From: Fluviibacter sp039805725
Lineage (GTDB): Bacteria; Pseudomonadota; Gammaproteobacteria; Burkholderiales; Rhodocyclaceae
Length of the DNA stretch: 8,874 bases
Assembly: GCA_039805725.1 (NCBI GenBank)
Contig: JBDLTT010000029.1
Location: 1-8,874 of the forward strand
Direction: 5' to 3'
Position 1 is the stretch's first letter. Each line of letters opens with the position of its first letter. Shown one piece after another: positions 1 through 6,179 of this stretch. The translations under genes and the position numbers were made by a program. A model generated the notes under the pieces. The model made no database searches and was not told the DNA's origin. It was given only the letters and a program-made list of their open reading frames with translations.

Positions 1-19
1 AGTTTTTACGGAATTGGCC

Positions 20-1453
20 ATGGCAAAAACGCTCTACGACAAATTGTGGGAAAACCATGTCGTCCGTCAGGAAGACGACGGCACGGCATTGATTTATATC
101 GACCGGCACCTGGTGCATGAAGTGACCAGCCCACAAGCCTTTGAAGGTCTCAAGATCGCTGGCCGCAAAGCCTGGCGGATTGATTCGGTGGTCGCCACAG
201 CCGATCACAATACGCCCACGGATGGCTGGGAAAAAGCTGAGGGCACGGCGTGTATCGACGACGAGATCTCGCGTTTGCAGGTGGATACGCTGGACGCCAA
301 TATTCGTGCCAATGGTGCGTTGGCATATTTTCCGTTCAAAGATGCGCGTCAGGGCATCGTGCATGTGGTCGGCCCGGAGCAGGGCGCCACGCTGCCCGGT
401 ATGACGGTTGTATGCGGTGACTCCCACACCTCGACGCATGGCGCTTTTGCGGCGCTGGCCTTTGGTATCGGCACTTCGGAAGTCGAACACGTGCTGGCGA
501 CGCAGACGCTGGTCTCCAAAAAATCCAAGTCGATGTTGATCCGCGTCGAAGGCCCGCTTGGCAAGGGTGTGGGTGCCAAGGACATCGTGCTCGCCATCAT
601 TGGCAAAATCGGTACCGCCGGCGGTACCGGGTATGCCATCGAGTTTGCCGGTAGCGCCATCCGTGGTCTGTCGATGGAAGGTCGCATGACCATCTGCAAT
701 ATGGCCATCGAAGCCGGCGCGCGTGCCGGCATGGTCGCTGTGGATGACACCACGATCAATTATGTGCAGGGTCGTCCGTTCGCGCCCAAGGGTAGTGGCT
801 CTGGCAGCGACTGGGACAAAGCCGTGGCCTACTGGCGCACGCTGCATAGTGATGAGGGTGCCCAATTCGATAAGGTGGTCGAACTCGATGCCCGTGCGAT
901 TCAGCCAGAAGTCACCTGGGGTACTTCGCCAGAAATGGTGATCGGCATCAACGAGATGATTCCCGATCCCGCCAAGGAACAAGATCCGGTAAAACGCGAG
1001 GGCATGGAGCGCGCCCTGGCCTATATGGGACTGAATCCCAATACGCCAATCGCCGGGGTACCGGTGGACAAGATCTTCATTGGTTCGTGCACGAACTCGC
1101 GGATCGAAGATCTGCGGCAGGCCGCGGCCATCGTGCGTGGCCGTTCGGTTGCTGCGAATATCAAGCTGGCACTAGTGGTGCCGGGCTCGGGTCTCGTCAA
1201 GCGCCAGGCCGAAGAAGAGGGTCTGGACAAAATTTTCAAGGCCGCCGGTTTTGAGTGGCGTGAGCCGGGTTGCTCCATGTGTCTGGGGATGAACGCGGAT
1301 CGCCTGTCGCCGGGTGAACGTTGTGCCTCGACCTCCAACCGTAACTTTGAAGGTCGTCAGGGCCCGATGGGTCGTACCCATCTGGTGAGCCCGATCATGG
1401 CCGCTGCGGCCGCGGTGGCTGGTCGATTTGTTGATGTGCGGGAGGTGCTGTAA
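20..1453 (+). CDS. leuC: 3-isopropylmalate dehydratase large subunit
   Basis: LeuC is the [4Fe-4S]-carrying large subunit of isopropylmalate isomerase. With LeuD it interconverts 2- and 3-isopropylmalate in cytoplasmic leucine synthesis. The N-terminus MAKTLYDKLWENHVV and the segments YIDRHLVHEVTSPQAF, VCGDSH and GIGTSEVEHVLATQT are hallmark LeuC sequence. Three cluster-ligand cysteines are visible: C357 in GSCTNSR, and C418 and C421 in PGCSMCLGMN. The reading frame extends upstream to a TTG at 14, but the ATG at 20 gives the standard MAKTLY start and lies 6 nt after ACGGAA, a weak ribosome site, so I chose it. The product is 477 residues against about 466 in Escherichia coli. Part of the difference is a small Gly/Ser insert (GSGSGS, residues 258-263). 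The stop overlaps the leuD start by one base. The upstream promoter lies outside the window. Confidence 0.97.
   Translation: MAKTLYDKLWENHVVRQEDDGTALIYIDRHLVHEVTSPQAFEGLKIAGRKAWRIDSVVATADHNTPTDGWEKAEGTACIDDEISRLQVDTLDANIRANGALAYFPFKDARQGIVHVVGPEQGATLPGMTVVCGDSHTSTHGAFAALAFGIGTSEVEHVLATQTLVSKKSKSMLIRVEGPLGKGVGAKDIVLAIIGKIGTAGGTGYAIEFAGSAIRGLSMEGRMTICNMAIEAGARAGMVAVDDTTINYVQGRPFAPKGSGSGSDWDKAVAYWRTLHSDEGAQFDKVVELDARAIQPEVTWGTSPEMVIGINEMIPDPAKEQDPVKREGMERALAYMGLNPNTPIAGVPVDKIFIGSCTNSRIEDLRQAAAIVRGRSVAANIKLALVVPGSGLVKRQAEEEGLDKIFKAAGFEWREPGCSMCLGMNADRLSPGERCASTSNRNFEGRQGPMGRTHLVSPIMAAAAAVAGRFVDVREVL
610..629. repeat. perfect 20-bp palindrome inside leuC
   Basis: The half-site CGGTACCGCC is followed directly by its reverse complement, giving a spacer-less palindrome. 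It holds two GGTACC sites. It lies on codons for the conserved LeuC motif IGTAGGTG, so codon choice within a conserved protein stretch is the simplest explanation. A binding-site role is not shown. Confidence 0.6.
1440..1447 (+). promoter_or_regulatory. leuD ribosome binding site within leuC
   Basis: GGGAGGTG sits on the last codons of leuC, with GGAGG ending 7 nt before the leuD ATG. It is a near-consensus Shine-Dalgarno feeding a TAATG stop/start overlap. It supports efficient coupled translation of the two subunits. Confidence 0.8.
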
Positions 1454-2094
1454 TGGATAAGTTTGTTGTGCTCGATGGTCTCGTTGCACCGCTCGATCGC
1501 GCCAACGTCGATACCGACGCCATCATCCCGAAACAGTTTCTCAAATCGATCAACCGTTCGGGTTTCGGTCCATTTGCCTTTGACGAGTGGCGTTACATGG
1601 ACGTTGGCCAGCCGGGCCAGGATTGCAGCAACCGTCCGCTGAATCCGCAGTTCTCGCTTAACCAGCCGCAGTTCAAGGGCGCTTCTGTATTGCTCACGCG
1701 CCAGAACTTCGGTTGCGGCAGCTCGCGCGAACACGCGCCGTGGGCGCTGCTCGACTACGGCTTCCGCGCCATCATCGCCGAGTCGTTTGCCGACATCTTC
1801 TTCAATAACTGTTTCAAGAACGGCATTCTGCCGATCGTGCTGCCGACGCAGACGGTCGATCGGCTGTTTGCCGAAACCCTGACCACGCCGGGTTATCGCC
1901 TGGTGATCGATCTGCCGAACCAGGTGGTGCGTACGCCGGGTGGCGACGCGATTCCATTCGATGTCGATCCGTTCCGCAAGGAGTGCCTGATCAATGGCTG
2001 GGATGATATCGGCCTGACGCTGCGTCATGCTGACGCTATTCATACCTATGAAGCGCGTCGTCGTCAGGAGCAACCCTGGCTTTTTGCGAAATAA
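1453..2094 (+). CDS. leuD: 3-isopropylmalate dehydratase small subunit
   Basis: LeuD is the swivelling small subunit that completes the isopropylmalate isomerase active site with LeuC. Visible family motifs are NVDTDAIIPKQFLK at residues 18-31 and FGCGSSREHAPWAL at 86-99, the substrate-binding loop region shared with the aconitase swivel domain. SFADIFFNNCFKNGILPI follows at about 111-128. Length is 213 residues, typical for the proteobacterial form. The start ATG overlaps the leuC stop (TAATG) and is preceded by a strong Shine-Dalgarno. The C-terminus (RRRQEQPWLFAK) is complete. It is the second gene of the leuCDB-asd block and is followed by leuB after 13 nt. Confidence 0.97.
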   Translation: MDKFVVLDGLVAPLDRANVDTDAIIPKQFLKSINRSGFGPFAFDEWRYMDVGQPGQDCSNRPLNPQFSLNQPQFKGASVLLTRQNFGCGSSREHAPWALLDYGFRAIIAESFADIFFNNCFKNGILPIVLPTQTVDRLFAETLTTPGYRLVIDLPNQVVRTPGGDAIPFDVDPFRKECLINGWDDIGLTLRHADAIHTYEARRRQEQPWLFAK

Positions 2095-2097
2095 ACT

Positions 2098-2101
2098 GGA
2101 G
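2098..2101 (+). promoter_or_regulatory. leuB ribosome binding site
   Basis: GGAG in the 13-nt leuD-leuB gap lies 6 nt before the ATG at 2108 and 9 nt before the ATG at 2111. It fixes the leuB start here and excludes the in-frame starts further upstream inside leuD (frame open from 2027). It does not decide between the two adjacent ATGs. Confidence 0.65.
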
Positions 2102-2107
2102 TATTTG

Positions 2108-3193
2108 ATGATGTCCCGAAAGATTCTCGTCCTGCCCGGTGATGGTATCGGGCCTGAAATCACCGCCGAAGCCGTTCGCGTTCTGGAGGTCATGAACCAG
2201 CGCGCCGCGCTGGGGTTGGAAATGGAAAACGGTCTTCTCGGCGGCTGTGCAGTGGACGCGACCGGGGACCCTTTTCCGGCTGAAACACGGGCCAAAGCTG
2301 ATGCTGCCGATGCCATTCTGCTTGGTGCCATTGGCGGACCCCAGTGGGACAAGCTTCCCCGCGAGCAACGTCCCGAGCGCGGGCTGCTGGCAATCCGGAA
2401 ACACCTGAATCTGTTTGCCAACCTAAGACCGGCGATCCTGTATCCGGAACTGGCCAACGCATCGTCACTAAAGCCTGAGGTCGTATCGGGACTGGATATT
2501 CTGATCGTGCGTGAACTCACCGGTGACATCTATTTCGGCCAGCCGCGGGGTATTGAAGAACGTGATACCGAGTGGGGTCGCCAGAAGGTTGGTTTCAACA
2601 CCATGGTGTACGCCGCAAGTGAAATCCGGCGTATTGCTCACGTGGCATTCCAGGCGGCGCAGAAGCGCGGCAAGAAGCTGTGTTCGGTCGATAAGATGAA
2701 CGTGCTGGAATGTACGCAACTCTGGCGTGACGTCTTCGAAGAGGTCGCCCAGGCCTATCCGGACGTGCAACTCTCGCACATGCTGGTCGATAATGCCGCG
2801 ATGCAGCTGGTGCGTGCGCCCAAGCAGTTCGATGTGGTGGTCACCGGCAACATGTTTGGCGACATCCTGTCGGACGAAGCGTCGATGCTCACCGGGTCGA
2901 TTGGCATGCTTCCCTCGGCCTCGCTCAACGAGAACAACAAAGGCCTGTACGAACCATCGCACGGTTCGGCGCCGGATATCGCCGGCAAGGGTGTGGCGAA
3001 TCCGCTGGCGACTATTCTTTCTGCCGCCATGCTCCTGCGCTACAGTTTCGGTCTGGAAGCCGAAGCGGTGCGTATCGAAACAGCGGTACGCACGGTGCTG
3101 GCCCAGGGCTATCGTACAGCCGACATCTTTGAATCGGGTACCCGCAAGGTGGGCACCCGTGAGATGGGTGATGCCGTGCTGGCCGCCCTGTAA
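2108..3193 (+). CDS. leuB: 3-isopropylmalate dehydrogenase
   Basis: LeuB is an NAD-dependent oxidative decarboxylase that turns 3-isopropylmalate into 2-oxoisocaproate, the last leucine-specific step before transamination. It is cytoplasmic and a homodimer in this family. The sequence begins MMSRKILVLPGDGIGPEI. It shows the substrate arginines R98, R108 and R136, catalytic-type K196 and D228, and the signature NMFGDILSDEASMLTGS starting at residue 248 with metal-binding D252/D256. GSAPDIAGKGVANP at 286-299 is the NAD-binding loop. At 361 residues (360 if translation starts at the second ATG, 2111) it has normal length. The 27 extra upstream codons overlap leuD, are not LeuB-like, and are excluded. 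asd follows after 28 nt with no terminator, so cotranscription is likely. Confidence 0.97.
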   Translation: MMSRKILVLPGDGIGPEITAEAVRVLEVMNQRAALGLEMENGLLGGCAVDATGDPFPAETRAKADAADAILLGAIGGPQWDKLPREQRPERGLLAIRKHLNLFANLRPAILYPELANASSLKPEVVSGLDILIVRELTGDIYFGQPRGIEERDTEWGRQKVGFNTMVYAASEIRRIAHVAFQAAQKRGKKLCSVDKMNVLECTQLWRDVFEEVAQAYPDVQLSHMLVDNAAMQLVRAPKQFDVVVTGNMFGDILSDEASMLTGSIGMLPSASLNENNKGLYEPSHGSAPDIAGKGVANPLATILSAAMLLRYSFGLEAEAVRIETAVRTVLAQGYRTADIFESGTRKVGTREMGDAVLAAL

Positions 3194-3221
3194 CCCATTC
3201 ATTCATACGGAGTAGAGAGTC

Positions 3222-4361
3222 ATGGCAAAGCCTGTCGTTGGTCTGGTCGGTTGGCGCGGTATGGTGGGTTCGGTCCTCATGCAACGCATGCAGGAAGAGA
3301 AAGACTTCGCCCACATCGAGCCGGTGTATTTCTCGACGTCGAATGCGGGCGGTGATGCGCCGGCCTTTGGGGGTGTCTCGTCAGGTGAGAAGCTGCAAGA
3401 CGCGAGCAATATCGATGCGCTGAAGAAGATGGACATCGTCCTGACCTGTCAGGGTGGCGACTACACCAAAGAGGTGTATCCAAAACTGCGCGCCGCCGGC
3501 TGGAATGGTCACTGGATCGATGCCGCTTCGGCGCTGCGCATGAATGATGATGCTGTCATCGTGCTTGACCCGGTCAACCGTGCGGTCATCGATTCGGCCC
3601 TGGCCAAAGGCGGCAAGAACTGGATCGGTGGCAACTGTACCGTGTCGCTGATGCTGATGGGACTGGGTGGCCTGTTCGAACACAAGCTCATCGACTGGGT
3701 GTCTTCGATGACCTATCAGGCGGCTTCAGGCGCCGGTGCCCAGAACATGCGTGAACTCATCGCCCAGATGGGTGTTATCCACGCATCGGTCGCCGATCTG
3801 CTCGCCGATCCGAAGTCGGCGATTCTGGAAATCGATCGCAAGGTCGCCGAAACCATCCGTTCGGATGCGTTGCCGAAGAAGAACTTCCGCAACACGCCGC
3901 TGGCCGGTTCGCTGATCCCCTGGATCGATGTGCCGGTGGAACATGGTCAATCAAAAGAAGAGTGGAAGGGCGGCGCCGAGTGCAACAAGATCCTCGGTAA
4001 CCCGGCATTCCGTTCGGCCGGTTCGATTCCCATCGACGGCCTATGTGTTCGCATCGGTGCGATGCGCTGTCACTCGCAGGCGCTGACCATCAAACTCAAG
4101 AAAGATGTGCCGCTGGACGAAGTCAGCGACATCCTCGCCAAGGCCAACGATTGGGTGAAGGTTGTGCCGAATGATCGCGAGATCAGCGAGCGCGAACTGA
4201 CGCCGGCAGCCGTGACCGGTACGCTAACCATCCCGGTGGGTCGTCTGCACAAAATGGCGATGGGTAATGATTACCTGGCGGCATTCACTTGCGGTGACCA
4301 GCTCCTCTGGGGGGCCGCCGAGCCTTTGCGTCGCATGTTGAGAATTTTGGTAACCGGCTGA
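3222..4361 (+). CDS. asd: aspartate-semialdehyde dehydrogenase (Gram-negative type)
   Basis: Asd reduces aspartyl-4-phosphate to aspartate 4-semialdehyde with NADPH, the branch point to lysine/diaminopimelate, threonine, methionine and isoleucine. The N-terminal Rossmann motif GLVGWRGMVGSVLMQRM (residues 7-23) and FSTSNAGG match the Gram-negative class. The nucleophile is C139 in GGNCTVSLM. The acid/base histidine is H284 in RCHSQALTIKLKK, with R277 as a substrate arginine. VPNDREISERELTPAAVTGTL and GDQLLWGAAEPLRRML complete the typical C-terminus. Length is 379 residues, close to the family's roughly 370. GGAG at 3209-3212 lies 9 nt before ATG. It is the last gene of the leu block, with an intrinsic terminator starting 19 nt after its stop. 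leuCDB-asd adjacency is a recurrent proteobacterial arrangement. Confidence 0.97.
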   Translation: MAKPVVGLVGWRGMVGSVLMQRMQEEKDFAHIEPVYFSTSNAGGDAPAFGGVSSGEKLQDASNIDALKKMDIVLTCQGGDYTKEVYPKLRAAGWNGHWIDAASALRMNDDAVIVLDPVNRAVIDSALAKGGKNWIGGNCTVSLMLMGLGGLFEHKLIDWVSSMTYQAASGAGAQNMRELIAQMGVIHASVADLLADPKSAILEIDRKVAETIRSDALPKKNFRNTPLAGSLIPWIDVPVEHGQSKEEWKGGAECNKILGNPAFRSAGSIPIDGLCVRIGAMRCHSQALTIKLKKDVPLDEVSDILAKANDWVKVVPNDREISERELTPAAVTGTLTIPVGRLHKMAMGNDYLAAFTCGDQLLWGAAEPLRRMLRILVTG

Positions 4362-4380
4362 TTGTCCGATGTCACAAAAT

Positions 4381-4414
4381 GGAGCGCCTCACGCGAGTGG
4401 GGCGTTTCGTTTTT
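4381..4414 (+). terminator. intrinsic terminator after asd
   Basis: A 12-bp stem pairs GGAGCGCCTCAC (4381-4392) with GTGGGGCGTTTC (4397-4408), with three G-U wobbles and no mismatch. It closes on a GCGA loop of the stable GNRA type. G plus five T residues follow (4409-4414). This is the form of a Rho-independent terminator and would end the leuCDB-asd transcript. The T-run ends only 12 nt before the next start codon, so it could also work as a partial, read-through terminator controlling the genes downstream. Confidence 0.85.
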
Positions 4415-4423
4415 AAGAGGTGA
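4415..4423 (+). promoter_or_regulatory. ribosome binding site of the 77-residue membrane protein
   Basis: AAGAGGTGA abuts the terminator T-run and lies 3 nt before the ATG at 4427. It is one of the better Shine-Dalgarno sequences in the window and is a main reason to accept the short downstream frame as a real gene. Confidence 0.7.
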
Positions 4424-4426
4424 TCA

Positions 4427-4660
4427 ATGAATGTCCCTGAATGGCCCTGGGTTGTCGGCGGCCTTTTTCTCCTGTTAATCGGCCTGTTTCTTGGCGTGAA
4501 CATTGCCCGTGTCGGTGAGCGGGCGCGCCATGGTGGCCACGAATCGCCACCGGCAGACGAGCGGCCGCGCATTACGCCCAAGCCCAAGGTCGACTGGAGC
4601 GCGATCAACCTCGACTTGTCGTCAGGGGTCAGCAAAGACCGCAAGTCGCACGAGCTATGA
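4427..4660 (+). CDS. small single-pass membrane protein of unknown function
   Basis: I do not recognise this family. The 77-residue product has a short N-terminus (MNVPEWPW), one hydrophobic segment at about residues 8-27 (VVGGLFLLLIGLFLGVNIA), then a basic, Pro-rich tail. Positive charges just after the helix (R28, R32, R34) suggest the tail is cytoplasmic. The tail ends with a more defined stretch, VDWSAINLDLSS (residues 55-66). Coding support comes from a strong Shine-Dalgarno, G/C-rich third positions like its neighbours, and an ATGA overlap with the next gene. It lies between asd and truA, where related genomes usually carry fimV, also a membrane-anchored protein. Homology to FimV is only a conjecture from position and the acidic/hydrophobic LDL-type stretch. 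No lipobox and no clear signal-peptidase site are seen. Confidence 0.7.
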   Translation: MNVPEWPWVVGGLFLLLIGLFLGVNIARVGERARHGGHESPPADERPRITPKPKVDWSAINLDLSSGVSKDRKSHEL

Positions 4661-5310
4661 CCATGCACGCCCCGATCTGGACACCTGCGCTGAAACTGAT
4701 CGGTGTGTTGGCGGTCGCCATCGGGTTGCAATCCTCAACGGGTCTCTGGCTGGCGGCGGGTCTGATAATCTGGGTGCTTACCAGGCACCGACCACGATTT
4801 ATGAAACTGCTGCGTCGTTTGCGCTGGTTGATTCTGGTGCTCTTTGGTGTGACTTTGCTGAGCACGCCGGGTGCGGCGCTCTGGCCACAATGGGGGCTTT
4901 ATCCGACCAGCGAAGGGGTGCAACTGGCGATCACGCAAATGATGCGCCTGCTGGGGATGTTGGCCAGTGTAACGCTCCTGCTCGACACTACGGATCAGCA
5001 TGCACTGGCCGCCGGATCCCTGGCCTTGCTGCAGCCCTTGGCCGGGCGTTCGCAATGGCCAGAACGCGCGGTCGCCCGTTTATTGCTGGTCTTTGATTAC
5101 CTCGAGTCGGCACCGCCACCGCGTAACCTGCATGAGGTGTTGGTGCTGGCCGGTGTGGAACACGACATTGTGGATGTGTTTTCGGCAAAGCTGAATCAGC
5201 CTGCAATGGTTGAATTACCCGATGCCAGGTTGACCCGGCGAGATAGGCTGTTGGGGGGTGGATTACTGGCTTTGAGCCTGTTGGCGCTGGCGATCGGGCA
5301 AGCGGCATGA
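4657..5310 (+). CDS. CbiQ/EcfT-like transmembrane protein (probable ECF transporter T component relative)
   Basis: This is a 217-residue hydrophobic protein with predicted membrane segments near residues 11-23, 28-42, 54-70, 93-109 and 198-214. The central pattern recalls the CbiQ/EcfT family: a basic loop RRLRWL, a helix ending in TPG (70-72), EG at 86-87 opening a helix with RLL, then LLLDTTDQHAL and LALLQPL. EcfT proteins couple ATPases to a substrate-binding S protein in vitamin or metal uptake. The usual C-terminal Ala-Arg-Gly coupling motifs are not evident; the matching region reads ERAVARLLLVFDYLESAPPP. No ATPase or S gene lies in the window, so substrate and even transport activity are open. 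ATG 4657 overlaps the preceding stop (ATGA), with ATG 4663 as an alternative. Its own stop overlaps the truA start (ATGA), so translational coupling is likely. The family assignment is pattern-based and moderate. Confidence 0.6.
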   Translation: MTMHAPIWTPALKLIGVLAVAIGLQSSTGLWLAAGLIIWVLTRHRPRFMKLLRRLRWLILVLFGVTLLSTPGAALWPQWGLYPTSEGVQLAITQMMRLLGMLASVTLLLDTTDQHALAAGSLALLQPLAGRSQWPERAVARLLLVFDYLESAPPPRNLHEVLVLAGVEHDIVDVFSAKLNQPAMVELPDARLTRRDRLLGGGLLALSLLALAIGQAA

Positions 5311-6167
5311 CCGGAGCACGACCACAACGCTGGGCGCTGGGCGTCGAGTATGACGGGCAGTGCTTCCATGGTTGGCAGACGCAAGGACCCGCACCCCATG
5401 CGGTCGGCGATCGTCCGGCGGGTGCCGTATTGCCGACGATCCAGGATGCGTTGGAAAACGCCTTGAGCCAGATTGCCGATATGCCGATTCAGGTTCTATG
5501 CGCTGGCCGAACCGACGCCGGCGTTCATGCCACGGGTCAAGTCGTGCACTTTGATACGACGACCAGCAGACCGGACACCGCCTGGGTGCGTGGGGTGAAT
5601 GCGCTCTTACCGGATGCCTGCGCCGTCCGTTGGGCGAGACCTGTGCCCGATGATTTTCATGCCCGTTTTTCTGCAACGGGGCGTCACTACCGCTACATAT
5701 TGCTCAATCGCCCGGAGCGACCGGCCGTATTTGCCGGTCGTATCGGCTGGTTCCATCGACCGCTGGATGCCGTTTTGATGGACGAAGCGGCCCAATCAAT
5801 TCTGGGGACGCATGATTTCAGCGCCTTTCGCGCAGCCGAATGTCAGGCCAATAGCCCGGTCCGTACCTTAACCGGAGCCCGCGTCGTTCGCCACGGCGAC
5901 TGGTTGGTGTTCGATTTTTCCGCCAACGCCTTTCTGCAGCATATGATCCGCAATCTGGTCGGTGCATTGGTGCAGATCGGCAAGGGTGGGGCGGGGGTAT
6001 CCCTCATGACCGAGCTGCTGGCACAGAAGGACCGGACGCTGGCCCCGCCGACCTTTATGCCGGATGGCCTCTATCTGACCGGGGTCGATTATGATGTGGC
6101 CTTGGGACTGCCCGCGTCTGAGCGCGCAGGGCAGACCGGTGATCCCCTAGGGATCTTTACTCTCTGA
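5307..6167 (+). CDS. truA: tRNA pseudouridine(38-40) synthase
   Basis: TruA isomerises uridines 38-40 in the anticodon arm of many tRNAs. The catalytic aspartate is D70 in CAGRTDAGVHATGQVVHF. Other family landmarks are GVEYDGQCFHGWQTQ near the N-terminus, FHARFSATGRHYRYI (117-131, Y128 being the conserved active-site tyrosine), FRAAECQANSPVRTL, and FLQHMIRNLVGAL (209-221). The C-terminal APPTFMPDGLYL segment is also present. At 286 residues it is longer than the E. coli enzyme (about 270), mainly through an in-frame insert at about residues 27-41 between WQTQ and PTIQDALENAL. The start ATG overlaps the stop of the preceding membrane-protein gene (ATGA). The local Shine-Dalgarno is weak, consistent with coupled translation. 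trpF follows after 12 nt, as in many Beta- and Gammaproteobacteria. Confidence 0.96.
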   Translation: MTGARPQRWALGVEYDGQCFHGWQTQGPAPHAVGDRPAGAVLPTIQDALENALSQIADMPIQVLCAGRTDAGVHATGQVVHFDTTTSRPDTAWVRGVNALLPDACAVRWARPVPDDFHARFSATGRHYRYILLNRPERPAVFAGRIGWFHRPLDAVLMDEAAQSILGTHDFSAFRAAECQANSPVRTLTGARVVRHGDWLVFDFSANAFLQHMIRNLVGALVQIGKGGAGVSLMTELLAQKDRTLAPPTFMPDGLYLTGVDYDVALGLPASERAGQTGDPLGIFTL

Positions 6168-6179
6168 ACCCGTGACAGC

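Noticed and set aside
1..19. Possible upstream gene end or leuC leader
   Set aside because: The 19 bases before the leuC start are too short to assign anything beyond a weak ACGGAA ribosome site.
1357..2529. 390-codon open frame on the minus strand across leuC, leuD and leuB
   Set aside because: It lies antisense to well-conserved genes, its product is rich in Arg/Ser/Ala without recognisable motifs, and such long frames are expected opposite GC-rich coding sequence.
2468..3202. 244-codon minus-strand frame opposite leuB
   Set aside because: It is antisense to a conserved enzyme, rich in His/Arg, and has no domain signature. It is a shadow of leuB.
4338..4380. Possible promoter in the 3' end of asd (TTGAGA at 4338; CAAAAT at 4375)
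   Set aside because: The elements are about 31 nt apart and each lacks a partner at the normal 16-18 nt spacing. A promoter is needed somewhere if there is no readthrough, but I cannot support this one.
4503..5096. 197-codon plus-strand frame overlapping both small membrane-protein genes
   Set aside because: Its composition (Arg, Ser, Thr, Ala, Gly, Cys) is that of a frame shadow and it has no start context. The two overlapping frames have hydrophobic helices, a strong ribosome site and ATGA coupling, and explain the same DNA better.
5718..5740. 8-bp inverted repeat (CGACCGGC ... GCCGGTCG) inside truA
   Set aside because: Stems of this size with a 7-nt loop are frequent in GC-rich coding DNA, there is no T-run, and it codes for ordinary TruA sequence.
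6141..6155. GATCCC-CTA-GGGATC hairpin at the end of truA followed by TTT
   Set aside because: The stem is only 6 bp and the T-run is three bases. It lies inside the truA coding end with trpF 25 nt later, so it is not convincing as a terminator.
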